Notes: a model not told the origin generated them from the letters alone. Positions 36,315 to 44,881 are shown, counted from the stretch's first letter. The stretch is 50,046 nt of DNA from an uncultured Alphaproteobacteria bacterium (GCA_905480575.1 CAJQQZ010000010.1:1-50046); one strand, 5' to 3'. Made by a program: numbers and translations.

Positions 36315-37331
36315 CTATCGATCCATGCTAGGTGGCGTTTCATAACGTTCTTTGTAACACTTTGAAAAATGAGAGGCCGATTCAAAGCCACAAGCAATGG
36401 CGACATCCAAAATCGGCATTGCGGTTTGCCGTAACAGGTTACGCGCCTGCTCCAATCTCAAGTTTAGATAAAACCGCGCGGGCGGCGTATCAAAATATTT
36501 TCGGAATAGTCTTTCCAACTGACGTGCTGACAGTCCAGCGTGACGGGCTAACTCTGTACAGCTGATCGGCGTTTCAATGTTTTGCTCCATGCGAAGCACA
36601 GTTTCGCGCAATCGTGGATGTACAACACCCAAACGGTGACGTGGGTCCATGACTTGTTTGTCGTCTTCATGCCGGACTCGCTCGTGTATGAACTGCGCCG
36701 CAATCGATGTTGCCAGCTCTTTACCATGCTGCTCTGTGATCAGTTGCAGCATCAGATCCATCGACGCCGTGCCACCAGAGCAAGTAAACCTGTCCCTATC
36801 TATGACAAAGAGATCATCGACGACGTTGAGTGACGAGTAAGTTTCTCTAAAGGCTGCGATTGATTCCCAATGGATTGTGCATTGATATCCGTCCAGCAAT
36901 CCGGCATCCGCCAATATGAAAGAGCCAGTTGATATAGCGCCTATCGTGGCTCCATTAACTGCAATTCTACGGAGCCAAGCGAAGGTTTTAGGATCATTGA
37001 AATTGTATTCATCAGGCCCGCCACAAACAACAACGAATTTGGCGTTACCAGCTTCTGACGATGTGAAATCTATGCCTGCTGCCATGCCATTGGAAGCATA
37101 AACGGCCGGTGCTGTAGGTCCGATCAACTGCCAAGAATAGAGATCTTTTCCCGCCAGTCGGTTTGCAGCCCGTAGCGGCTCAATAGCAGAAGCAAAAGCC
37201 ATAAGAGAGAAGTTGTGAGTAAGGACAAAAGTGACCTCAAATGGTCGTGTTTCTACTTCAATTACAGCTTTGGCAAATTTATTCGTGGCCACTTCGTATC
37301 GCCTTCGTTTTTCTAGAAATGACGCTATCAC
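36315..37331 (-). CDS. GlxA-type transcriptional regulator (DJ-1/PfpI domain plus AraC HTH)
   Basis: The 338-residue protein joins an N-terminal class I amidotransferase-like domain (about 30-215) to a C-terminal AraC double helix-turn-helix (about 235-335, with LARHAGLSARQLERLFRKY and GFESASHFSKCYKE). In the first domain the nucleophile turn reads GAISTGSF, with no cysteine, so it senses rather than catalyses. Family members regulate arginine, choline and carnitine use. Starts are GTG at 37331 or, with AAGG nearby, GTG at 37292. It precedes the MmgE/PrpD gene by 3 bases and diverges from mtnP. It may also act on the nearby aru-type genes, but nothing proves that. Confidence 0.92.
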   Translation of the reverse strand: MIASFLEKRRRYEVATNKFAKAVIEVETRPFEVTFVLTHNFSLMAFASAIEPLRAANRLAGKDLYSWQLIGPTAPAVYASNGMAAGIDFTSSEAGNAKFVVVCGGPDEYNFNDPKTFAWLRRIAVNGATIGAISTGSFILADAGLLDGYQCTIHWESIAAFRETYSSLNVVDDLFVIDRDRFTCSGGTASMDLMLQLITEQHGKELATSIAAQFIHERVRHEDDKQVMDPRHRLGVVHPRLRETVLRMEQNIETPISCTELARHAGLSARQLERLFRKYFDTPPARFYLNLRLEQARNLLRQTAMPILDVAIACGFESASHFSKCYKERYETPPSMDR

Positions 37332-37433
37332 GTTGCCGAATATTTGAAAGCAGAAAATGGTACTTCAACTATCGAAAAATCTAGTTTGAGGCTATAGTGA
37401 ACGAGAACAAGCAAATAATAAAGGGCTGCTGTT

Positions 37434-38300
37434 ATGGATCGCGTATTGGGTATTGTTGGTGGTTCAGGTCTTTATGACTTAGAAGAAATGACAAACAAAG
37501 AATGGCGCTCAGTTTCCACGCCTTTCGGCGATCCTTCTGACCAAATATTGGTTGGCGAGATTCAAGGCCAAGCCGTTGCTTTCCTGCCCCGCCACGGCAG
37601 AGGACACCGAGTTGCGCCCAGCCAAATAAATTACCGAGCCAACGTTTTTGCGCTCAAAAGTATTGGTGTAACGGACATTCTGTCTGTCTCGGCGGTCGGT
37701 TCACTCAAAGAAAAACTATCGCCCGGGACATTTGTTCTCGTTGACCAATTTATTGATCGCACCTTTGCTCGTGAAAAATCCTTCTTTGGAGATGGATTGG
37801 TTGCGCACGTTCCTATGGCTGACCCGATTTGTGGTGATCTGAACACAACAGCAGCCGCGCAATGCGACGCGTTAGAGATCAAACATTCGGTCGGTGGCAC
37901 TTACTTGGCCATGGAAGGACCTCAGTTCTCGACCCGAGCAGAAAGCCACCTCTACCGCAGTTGGGGTTGTGATGTAATTGGCATGACCAACATGCCAGAG
38001 GCGAAATTAGCCCGTGAAGCAGAGATTTGCTACCTAACACTCGCTATGGTGACTGATTACGATTGTTGGCGCTCTTCCGATGCAGATGTATCAATCCCCG
38101 AGATACTTGCCACCATGAAGAAGAATGCTGAAAATGCCCAGAGATTGGTTGTCAGCATGGCTAAAGCCTTGAGTGCTAAAGGAACAGCCTGCGCCTCAGG
38201 TTGTAACCAGGCACTAGAATATGCTTTGATAACCGCGCCGGAAGCCAGGGACCCGGAACTTGTTGGGGCTCTCCAGCCTATCATTGGACGTTTTGGCTAA
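37434..38300 (+). CDS. mtnP: S-methyl-5'-thioadenosine phosphorylase
   Basis: MtnP splits methylthioadenosine, a by-product of polyamine and homoserine-lactone synthesis, into adenine and methylthioribose-1-phosphate, feeding methionine salvage. It has 288 residues. Visible are the phosphate loop GGSGLY, the RHGRGH segment, MEGPQFSTRAES, NMPEAKLAREAEICY and the purine-site VTDYDCW that separates MTA phosphorylases from guanosine/inosine types. AAAGGG lies before the ATG. No other methionine-salvage gene is in the window. Confidence 0.95.
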   Translation: MDRVLGIVGGSGLYDLEEMTNKEWRSVSTPFGDPSDQILVGEIQGQAVAFLPRHGRGHRVAPSQINYRANVFALKSIGVTDILSVSAVGSLKEKLSPGTFVLVDQFIDRTFAREKSFFGDGLVAHVPMADPICGDLNTTAAAQCDALEIKHSVGGTYLAMEGPQFSTRAESHLYRSWGCDVIGMTNMPEAKLAREAEICYLTLAMVTDYDCWRSSDADVSIPEILATMKKNAENAQRLVVSMAKALSAKGTACASGCNQALEYALITAPEARDPELVGALQPIIGRFG

Positions 38301-38411
38301 CTTCGGAGCCGATTCATCGGCAAGTTTGTAGAGTCGGCCATTCCTTCAAGCTTTCTCTGACCCTGGAAAAACGCTATACTTTTTGCATTTAAAGCAAAGA
38401 TTTTTAGGCGC

Positions 38412-40358
38412 GTGAAAGGTTTTAAGCTTCACATCGCTCTCATAGCCCTGCTTCTACCTTGCCTGCAAACTGCGAAAGCGGATTGCTTGACCTCTTCGCT
38501 CGACTGCAGTGATCTGGTTTATCAAACCTTCTACGGCACCCCGCCTCTGACCAACGACACTCCTCCGCTCGTCCTATCGGCCCCCACGAAAGATTGGATG
38601 TCCGTTTTAACGTTAGACGGCGACGTTACCTTGATCGGCAGTAGTAAGACTGAGGAAATTGATCTCACCAAAGAGCTCCATGTCACCTCCGGCCTTTATA
38701 GGTTTCAAAGCCACCTCAACTATAATGACACACATGGTATCGAAAGTCGGATCGCTAAGCTTTCCGTCGACGGCGACAATCAACGGTCAACGGTTGGTTT
38801 GTTTAACGCCCACCCAAATAGGTTCATTGCAAGTCGCCGTCTGATTGGTGGCAGCATAGCCAGCACAAGAGACCGTAGATTAGATTTGAGAACTGAAGCC
38901 AGTGCTACGCCTCTCGACATTTATCTTTCTGTTCGCTCTCGAGTTTCGGTTTTCAAAGGTAAAACGCTTCTCTCTGTGAGTAATTACGGCCCTGGTTGGC
39001 ATTCTCTGGACACAGACAACTTTCCCGAGGGTTCTTATGACGTATCGATCCGAATTGAAGATCCTTTCCTCGGTTTGAGAAGAGAGCCACGGTTCTTCTC
39101 TAAAGAAAGCTTGTTACCACCCGCACATTTCAACAGTTTTTATTTGGATGTTGGCATAGCAGAGCAGAAAGAAATGCCCGACCTCACACTTGATCAATTC
39201 GATGAAGGCATTTTTGTTAGAGGACGAAAGGCATTTCGATTAGGCGCAAAAAACGGCCTTGTCTTGGATGTTTCAACCAACATTGACAAGGCGTTGATGG
39301 GTGCGGAAGCGCTCTGGGAGGATAAGAACCTACAGCTCTCTGGCGGCCTTTACGGATCAACCAAAGCTGATTTTGGCTTTTTCGGGCAAGCTCGTATCGA
39401 CGGACCTCAAGACCTCGTTGCAACTGTCGCGTTAGACTATCTCTCGTTAGACAATAATGTCGCTGGCAATGTCGAAAGTCTTTTTGACGACGACAACTCC
39501 AACATTACACCTTCTTTCTTACTCCATTACCCAATCCGCAATTACTACATCGGGATCGGTGGAAATTATAAGTATCACTTCAAAGAACCAGGTATCGAAG
39601 ACAGTTGGTCTATCTCCCCTTTCTTACGCACGCCGTCTTTCAACGTCGGGTCTTATCGAGGGCATATCGACGGAAGACTGGAGCTAACCAATGACGATGC
39701 CTCAATCACAGCCCGCGTGAAATTTCGGCCTAGAAAAGGCGAATCAAAATTTGGTCGGCTTTGGGGCCTTGATTCCACTGATCTGTTCGAAGGCGACGAT
39801 GAAGGTAGTTCACTTTCCGGCTTTGTTGAGACAACAAAGAGAGCCTCTAAAGGTATAAAGGTTGGCGAAGGGTTGGCAAAAATCTCCAGTCGGCTTTCTG
39901 GACGTGATGATCAAGCAAGGCTACGTATGACAGGGCGGTACACGCACCCGACCTTTGTCACTGACCTTTATGTCGAGCCGCGTGTTGGCATTCCAGACAG
40001 TGATAAATCATTTGATTTTGCTTATGGTGCTAGGGGCCGAACCAGCCTGATTACGACACCAAACGGCCGTTGGATCATCGGAGAAAACAAAGTTACGACA
40101 GGCCTGTTGTTACTCTTTAACAAACAACAATATTTCAGCCAGCACGTTGATCACTTTTCAATTTTGGCAAACGGGACGGAACTGGCCCAGGCTTCGCCTG
40201 GAGACCGGACAACCATCGCCCTTTCACCCTACAAAGAGTACAAAATCGAAATATATGGTGTGAACAAAAAGAAAGAGCGCACAAGGAAACCCTACCTTGT
40301 ACGCTCAATTACGATTTATCCGGGACGCGTCACGCCACTTCGGATTGTCGGCGGTTAA
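38412..40358 (+). CDS. Outer-membrane usher-like protein (TcfC/CS1-pili alpha-usher type, tentative)
   Basis: The 648-residue protein has a signal peptide (cleavage near TAKA) followed by a cysteine-containing segment (DCLTSSLDCSD). A central plug-like region (about 160-215) carries LDIYLSVRSRV and LPDG-like FPEGSYDVSIRI. Many barrel-like strands follow, and a C-terminal beta domain ends ITIYPGRVTPLRIVGG. These features recall TcfC/CooC ushers of the alternative chaperone-usher family, but it is shorter than most, and no chaperone or pilin gene is next to it. It starts at GTG 38412, with a TATACT box at 38375-38380. Its stop overlaps that of the opposing DoxX gene. Gene certain, family tentative. 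Confidence 0.75.
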   Translation: MKGFKLHIALIALLLPCLQTAKADCLTSSLDCSDLVYQTFYGTPPLTNDTPPLVLSAPTKDWMSVLTLDGDVTLIGSSKTEEIDLTKELHVTSGLYRFQSHLNYNDTHGIESRIAKLSVDGDNQRSTVGLFNAHPNRFIASRRLIGGSIASTRDRRLDLRTEASATPLDIYLSVRSRVSVFKGKTLLSVSNYGPGWHSLDTDNFPEGSYDVSIRIEDPFLGLRREPRFFSKESLLPPAHFNSFYLDVGIAEQKEMPDLTLDQFDEGIFVRGRKAFRLGAKNGLVLDVSTNIDKALMGAEALWEDKNLQLSGGLYGSTKADFGFFGQARIDGPQDLVATVALDYLSLDNNVAGNVESLFDDDNSNITPSFLLHYPIRNYYIGIGGNYKYHFKEPGIEDSWSISPFLRTPSFNVGSYRGHIDGRLELTNDDASITARVKFRPRKGESKFGRLWGLDSTDLFEGDDEGSSLSGFVETTKRASKGIKVGEGLAKISSRLSGRDDQARLRMTGRYTHPTFVTDLYVEPRVGIPDSDKSFDFAYGARGRTSLITTPNGRWIIGENKVTTGLLLLFNKQQYFSQHVDHFSILANGTELAQASPGDRTTIALSPYKEYKIEIYGVNKKKERTRKPYLVRSITIYPGRVTPLRIVGG

Positions 40359-40813
40359 GACGTCGCCTTCTTAATGAAATGATCAATTGAGATCATGCCA
40401 GGCCCTCTCGCCACAATCCAAAGAGCGATAATCGCCCAGTAGCTATGTAAAAGCCAAGGGTCAGAAAAGACAAACGTCTGGATAACAATCGTCATGCCCA
40501 ACAGTGCCAAGGCACTAAATCTCGTTGCCAAACCAATAACCAACAGGACTGGTAAGATATTCTCCGCGTACGTAGCTAGATAGGCTGCAATCGTAGGAGG
40601 GATAATTGGCAAAGCATAATGATGCTCAAACAGAGCAATTGTTCCTGGAGCGACCTCTAGAAACCCTGCATCAGGGCCTGTAACAATTTTGGTTTGCCCC
40701 GATTTCCAGAACGGAACCGCTAGAATTATCCTGCTTGCCAAAGCCAGCAGCCAATGCGGGATGCACTCAAATAGAGAAATTAGTTTGTTAAACAAGCCTG
40801 TGACTGCGGTCAT
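40355..40813 (-). CDS. bufD: DoxX family membrane protein of the bufferin operon
   Basis: This 152-residue protein has about four membrane spans with the DoxX layout (short soluble start, LASRIILAVPFWKSGQTK, then YAENILPVLLVIGLATR). DoxX proteins are common fourth members of DUF2282-DUF692-DUF2063 operons and may pass electrons or assist copper handling in the membrane. GGGG lies before the ATG, which is 15 bases after bufC. The stop codons of this gene and of the opposing usher-like gene overlap (40355-40358). Confidence 0.88.
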   Translation of the reverse strand: MTAVTGLFNKLISLFECIPHWLLALASRIILAVPFWKSGQTKIVTGPDAGFLEVAPGTIALFEHHYALPIIPPTIAAYLATYAENILPVLLVIGLATRFSALALLGMTIVIQTFVFSDPWLLHSYWAIIALWIVARGPGMISIDHFIKKATS

Positions 40814-40828
40814 AAATACCCCTTTTGT

Positions 40829-41602
40829 TTAGTCATGCAGAGTGGCCTCTGTGAAAGTGTTGCCTAGTAAAAAGTCACTCAGCAACTGTGTTAGATCTAG
40901 TTCAGGCTCCATTGCAACTGCGCTCTCATAAGCAGCGCCCAAGTTCACCCCCTCTTCACAAGCCTGCAGGAACATGAACGCACCCTGTGTCAACTGACGA
41001 ACTTCGACGTCCTGGTCAGGACGAATGACTTGGAGGAAGACTTTTCCTTGGCCTAGATCAACTTCCTGTTCGTCTGCCCCCTCTTGATTGGCCGACCAAA
41101 TCGCATCAATCGGGTAGGCGGATTCAATCAACCGGCTGGTAGGGTGGAGTGTAAAACAAATCTCGGCCATTCTGTCAGGCGGAAAAGATTGTAGTTTTTC
41201 TGGCGGCAATGGCGCGCGATCTGCACCGTTGTAGGCCTCATTCCAGGCCCATTCCAGTCGCGCAATGTCGGGAAGATAGCGTAAAGGTTTTGCAGGTTCA
41301 AAATCCGTTAAAAAGTCAGAGAATTCAGCGCCATACTCTAGAATTCGTGCCATTTTCGGAGGGGCCTGACGAATAAACTCAGCGGCTGTACCACGGAAGA
41401 AATCCTCCCCCACTAATTTGAAGATAACCGGATAAACCGCCGCCAAACTATCAGTCAAAGAATAGAAAACATTGTTGCGGTAAACGTTCAACCGCTCTTC
41501 TGTCAATCCATCGTCTTCGACCCAAGAAGACACTTTGGCCCCAGGAGATGGATCAAAAACTGCTTCTTGAAACTGTGCTTGAAACTCAGCTAACCCTGAC
41601 AC
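40829..41602 (-). CDS. bufC: DUF2063 RiPP-recognition partner protein BufC
   Basis: The 257-residue protein matches DUF2063 (once labelled a DNA-binding domain): N-terminal LAEFQAQFQEAVFDP, NVYRNNVFYSLTDSLAAVYPV, then PDIARLEWAWNEAY. In bufferin pathways BufC pairs with BufB and helps recognise the precursor, so the old DNA-binding label is probably wrong here. I choose GTG 41602 because AAGAAGGA precedes it and it gives the family N-terminus. GTG 41656 is an alternative. It overlaps the end of bufB by 17 bases (or 71) and precedes the DoxX gene by 15. Confidence 0.88.
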   Translation of the reverse strand: MSGLAEFQAQFQEAVFDPSPGAKVSSWVEDDGLTEERLNVYRNNVFYSLTDSLAAVYPVIFKLVGEDFFRGTAAEFIRQAPPKMARILEYGAEFSDFLTDFEPAKPLRYLPDIARLEWAWNEAYNGADRAPLPPEKLQSFPPDRMAEICFTLHPTSRLIESAYPIDAIWSANQEGADEQEVDLGQGKVFLQVIRPDQDVEVRQLTQGAFMFLQACEEGVNLGAAYESAVAMEPELDLTQLLSDFLLGNTFTEATLHD

Positions 41603-42473
41603 CGGATTTTCCTTCTTCCGACGCAACGGCAATGCGGTCTGCTTTCGTGGCTTCACTCATCAACACAGATAGCTCAGGTACATCTGTATCCCACTCAATA
41701 AGCATGGGTTTTGTCCCGATTAAAGAGAGTGCATGAGCATGTAAGTGCCAAACGTCTTCGCAGACAGCCGACCCATGGTCGTCAATGCGCAGTTCCGTGC
41801 CTTTGATATCAAACACCTGATGGCCAGCCAGGTGAATCTCACCTACCAAGTCGCCGGGAATCTCGTTAACGTAGGCCATAGGATCAAATCCATGATTGCG
41901 GGCACAAACGTAAACGTTGTTAACGTCCAATAAGATACCGCACCCACTTCGTTTGGCAGCTTCCACCAAGAAATCGGTCTCCGACATCTCGTTGTTTTTG
42001 AGTGTTAGGTAAGTCGATGGGTTTTCAATCAAGATTTGGCGACCCAAATAGTCTTGAACCTCACTCACATGATCAATGACGATTTCCAGCGCCTCCTTAG
42101 TGTAGAGGAGAGGCAAAAGATCATTCATGAAGATTTCTTGCCCGTGACCCCAAGAGAGATGCTCGGAAATCAAGCCGGGTTGATAACGATCCGTTAGTTC
42201 CTTCAAGGATCTTAAATGATCTTTATCAATCGGGCCTGCTGAGCCAAGAGACATGCCAACACCATGCATCGACAAGGGATAGTCGCGGCGGATGGCTTCA
42301 AGATAGTGATGCGGCGGACCACCAGCGCCCATATAATTCTCTGGATGAACCTCAAACCAACCTAAGTCAGGTGAAATATCGAGAATTTCACGATAATGCT
42401 GAGCCTTAAGACCAATCCCAGCTCTCGCCGGGATTGGATCTTTGACAAAAGTGCAACTGTTGGAGTTTTGCAC
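41586..42473 (-). CDS. bufB: DUF692 multinuclear iron oxidative enzyme BufB
   Basis: The 295-residue TIM-barrel enzyme belongs to DUF692 (MbnB/TglH family), which use two or three irons and oxygen to rewrite cysteines in peptides. Metal-site residues are visible: His70 (SMHGVGMS), Glu104-His105 (ISEHLSWG), Glu150-Asn151 (IENPS), Asp183 and Asn185-Asn186 (LLDVNNVYV), His214 and His218 (EIHLAGHQ), Asp232-His233 and Glu260 (IEWDTD). In bufferin systems it converts precursor cysteines, reported as thiooxazoles that bind copper. The frame is open 86 codons upstream, but that part is leucine-rich noise over bufA. GTG 42473, 10 bases after the bufA stop, is the likely start. Confidence 0.9.
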   Translation of the reverse strand: MQNSNSCTFVKDPIPARAGIGLKAQHYREILDISPDLGWFEVHPENYMGAGGPPHHYLEAIRRDYPLSMHGVGMSLGSAGPIDKDHLRSLKELTDRYQPGLISEHLSWGHGQEIFMNDLLPLLYTKEALEIVIDHVSEVQDYLGRQILIENPSTYLTLKNNEMSETDFLVEAAKRSGCGILLDVNNVYVCARNHGFDPMAYVNEIPGDLVGEIHLAGHQVFDIKGTELRIDDHGSAVCEDVWHLHAHALSLIGTKPMLIEWDTDVPELSVLMSEATKADRIAVASEEGKSGVRVS

Positions 42474-42483
42474 TTTGTTACCC

Positions 42484-42765
42484 TTAGCCTTCGATAGGTT
42501 CGAGGCTACCACCTGTGATCTTGTCACAAGTGCCTTTAAGGACGAGCATCCAAGCATTACCTTGATTATCAACTGTTGAAGTACCTGCACAGCTTGTGCC
42601 TGGACCAGCCGCGCAGTCATTCTTCTCCGCTTTAGCAACACCGTAGCACTTTTCTGTACCAGCAGCCTGAGCAGAAGTAGTTGCAGCAATAGTCGCAGCA
42701 GCAGCCAAAGCGCCAGCAACAGCAACAGCAACAGCAGACGTTTTCTTTACAATTGTCTTATTCAT
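42484..42765 (-). CDS. bufA: Bufferin-type RiPP precursor BufA (DUF2282)
   Basis: The 93-residue precursor has an Ala/Val-rich signal peptide (1-34, ending SAQA), so it is exported to the periplasm after modification, and a core with four cysteines: Cys40 (EKCYGVAK), Cys51 (NDCAAGP), Cys59 (TSCAGTS) and Cys80 (KGTCDKI). This pattern and the GGSLEP tail match DUF2282 bufferin-1 precursors, in which BufB-BufC alter cysteines so that the peptide binds copper. AAGGG lies ten bases before the ATG. It heads the operon bufA-bufB-bufC-doxX. No copper regulator or sigma factor is adjacent. Confidence 0.92.
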   Translation of the reverse strand: MNKTIVKKTSAVAVAVAGALAAAATIAATTSAQAAGTEKCYGVAKAEKNDCAAGPGTSCAGTSTVDNQGNAWMLVLKGTCDKITGGSLEPIEG

Positions 42766-43015
42766 GGTTTTAGTACCCTTAACTATCAGTTTTCGAGGTG
42801 TGAACTGTGAGGTTCGGACCTTAAGCAGCCCGCCTACAACTATGAAGATAAGCGTGGTTTTAGAACTTGTCTACGCCACAAAGCCTGACAAACACTCACA
42901 TGGCTGTGAGAGACTTGTTATAATGTGGCCACGGTTTTACTGGCAATAGCGGTGGTGACGTCAATCTCCTTCTCCGCTATAGAAATACCTTATCCTGGTC
43001 AAAACCGAGTACTCC
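42766..43015. other. Divergent intergenic region between bufA and the M20 gene
   Basis: These 250 bases form the longest gene-free stretch. They must hold the bufA promoter (minus strand) and any promoter for the amidohydrolase (plus strand). CTCACATGGCTGTGAG at 42896-42911 is a perfect 6+6 dyad (CTCACA/TGTGAG) around TGGC, and TTATAATG follows on the plus strand, a possible -10 box for the amidohydrolase. No small gene was seen. Confidence 0.45.
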
Positions 43016-44185
43016 ATGCCCGTTATCAATCGAATATCTGAGTTCCATGACGAAGCTATTACTTGGAGGCAGAAAATCCATTCTGAGCCCGAAACTGCTT
43101 TCGAAGAGGAAAAAACCTCAGCTTTTGTCGCCTCTCAACTCGAAAGTTTTGGCATTGAAGTTCATCACGGCCTTGCAAAAACCGGTCTTGTTGGCATTCT
43201 TCGCGGTGTGCAAAATGGATCAGAAAAAACGATTGGCTTGAGGGCCGATATGGACGCTCTGCCTATTGAAGAGATAGGCGAACACGCTCACAAGTCCCAA
43301 AACAGAGGTAAAATGCACGCCTGTGGCCACGACGGTCATACGACCATGTTGTTAACAGCTGCGCGCTACCTCGCTGAAACAAGAAACTTCGACGGCACGG
43401 TTCATTTCATTTTCCAGCCGGCAGAAGAACAAGGTGGCGGTGCGAATGTGATGATCGAAGAAGGGCTTTTTGAACGCTTCCCCTGCGATCAGGTTTTTGG
43501 CATTCACAATTTACCAGGGATTGAGGCAGGACACATTTCAACCCGCATAGGGCCGATCATGGCGATCTCTGACACTGTTCAAATAGAGATCGATGGCAAA
43601 GGCGGCCACGGTGCTATGCCGCATGAAACGGTGGACCCCGTTGTAATTGGTAGCTTGATCGTAACCGGCTTACAAACGCTCGTCAGCCGGTCTATCGACC
43701 CAGTCAAAACAGCTGTTGTGACGATCACTCAATTTCATGCCGGTGAAACCAACAATGCAATCCCCAACACGGCCTTCTTAGAGGGAACAATCAGAGCATA
43801 TGAAGAGGAAGTTTATCAAAAGCTTCAAGATGACATCACTCAGATTGCTACATCTCTCGCTGAAGCCCATGGCGCTTCCGTCAAGGTATCCTTTCCTGGT
43901 TCCTATCCAGCGACAGTGAACGCCGAAAATGAAGCCCTGCTCGCTATTGAGGTTGCTAAAGAAGTCATTCCGGTGACCTCGGTTGACGACAACTGTAATC
44001 CCTTAATGGGGGGCGAAGACTTTTCTTACATGACCCAAAAGCGGCCTGGAGCCTTCGTGTTTTTGGGAAATGGTGTTGATTCGCCCAACTTGCACACTGA
44101 AACTTACGATTTTAACGATGACATCATACCTATAGGCGCATCGTTCTGGGCGCGGCTCGTCGAAAAGGCCCTACCAATTAGATAG
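43016..44185 (+). CDS. M20 family amidohydrolase (hippurate hydrolase / N-acyl-amino-acid deacylase type)
   Basis: The 389-residue di-metal hydrolase shows the M20D hallmarks: RADMDALPI, the metal-binding HACGHDGHT, catalytic-region glutamates in QPAEEQGGGA and the late metal histidine in NLHTETYDFND. The dimerisation domain includes GGHGAMPHETVDP. Such enzymes remove acyl groups from amino acids or hydrolyse hippurate-like amides, in the cytosol. The exact substrate cannot be read. It diverges from the bufferin operon and ends at paired hairpins that terminate the opposing unit. Confidence 0.93.
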   Translation: MPVINRISEFHDEAITWRQKIHSEPETAFEEEKTSAFVASQLESFGIEVHHGLAKTGLVGILRGVQNGSEKTIGLRADMDALPIEEIGEHAHKSQNRGKMHACGHDGHTTMLLTAARYLAETRNFDGTVHFIFQPAEEQGGGANVMIEEGLFERFPCDQVFGIHNLPGIEAGHISTRIGPIMAISDTVQIEIDGKGGHGAMPHETVDPVVIGSLIVTGLQTLVSRSIDPVKTAVVTITQFHAGETNNAIPNTAFLEGTIRAYEEEVYQKLQDDITQIATSLAEAHGASVKVSFPGSYPATVNAENEALLAIEVAKEVIPVTSVDDNCNPLMGGEDFSYMTQKRPGAFVFLGNGVDSPNLHTETYDFNDDIIPIGASFWARLVEKALPIR

Positions 44186-44200
44186 AATTTGATGTAAAAT

Positions 44201-44252
44201 GAAAAAGGGCCGGGAAAAGAGAGCAGTTGCGATCTGCCTCTCAACCCGGCCT
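44201..44252 (-). terminator. Rho-independent terminator of the minus-strand barrel/TRAP unit
   Basis: GGCCGGG at 44208-44214 pairs with CCCGGCC at 44245-44251, with an inner stem (GAGAG and CAG with CTG and CTCTC) extending it. On the minus strand it runs into CCCTTTTTCATTTT. It may also slow transcripts from the plus-strand amidohydrolase. Confidence 0.75.
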
Positions 44253-44260
44253 GAGTTTAT

Positions 44261-44307
44261 CGTCTGGGAGATTTATCGAATCTTAGCTTTTCAAAATCTC
44301 TCAGACG
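44261..44307. repeat. Second hairpin beside the terminator
   Basis: CGTCTGGGAGATTT at 44261-44274 pairs with AAATCTCTCAGACG at 44294-44307 (14 bp, one wobble) around a 19-base AT-rich loop. It has no T-run of its own and lies between the barrel fragment and its terminator. Confidence 0.6.
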
Positions 44308-44344
44308 CCCCTCAAGTTTGTCGAAAAAGTCTAGATGGGAAGAT

Positions 44345-44851
44345 CTAGAACTTTGAGACAGCGTTGATAAAGACACCGTGGGCATCCGCTTCAACGTTAG
44401 TCAAATCATCTGAGAAGCTTGCGAAGTTGTACCCAACTCCAACTTTCAGATTGTCACCGAAGTGACGATACACAGCAGCCAAAGCACCGTAGCGAACAGT
44501 ATCTGTTTCTTGCTCAAAGAGCATACGGCCTTCGACAACAGCGTCCCAGTTCTTCACAACATGGAAGTCAGCGCGAACGACACCCAAGTGCAAAGTAGAT
44601 TTGTAGAAGTCATTGGTTGTGCGTGATGTTGTACGCTCACCCATCTTCAGACCGTATTTACCGCCGATGGTGATATTCTTGTTCAAGTCATAGAGAACGT
44701 CAGCAGAAACGATGTGTGTTCTTTGCTTGTAATCAACTGCTGCTCCGCTTGTTGCACTCACAGCTGAAGAGGTTGGAAGATCATAGTGGCCTGTGTACTT
44801 AGCTAGGCTCCGACTCGATGTCGAGCTGAATTCTGCCAAGTTGTTGTCCAC
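44345..44851 (-). pseudogene. C-terminal beta-barrel fragment of a giant surface protein
   Basis: About 168 residues of outer-membrane strands (RTHIVSADVLYDLNKN, LHLGVVRADFHVVKNWDA, VYRHFGDNLKVGVGYNF) end in AVSKF with terminal phenylalanine. This closely recalls, from memory, the very C-terminus of long barrel proteins encoded next to DUF11-repeat genes. Here it has no signal peptide and no body. The frame opens right after the dctM stop, with GTG at 44851 as the only near start and no convincing ribosome site. It is best explained as a 5'-truncated remnant. A DUF11-repeat gene lies 2 kb upstream beyond dctQM. Confidence 0.7.
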
Positions 44852-44881
44852 CCCCAGAAAGGCTAGAAAGACAACATAAGC

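Noticed and set aside
42474-42731. N-terminal extension of bufB overlapping bufA
   Set aside because: Leucine-rich low-complexity reading produced by the alanine/valine-rich signal sequence of bufA in another frame; DUF692 homology starts after 42473.
42813-42837. ECF-sigma-like promoter for bufA (GTAGGC, 15 bases, CGAA on the minus strand)
   Set aside because: Some known bufferin operons are under an ECF sigma factor, but the -35 part lacks the AAC core, and no sigma or anti-sigma gene is adjacent.
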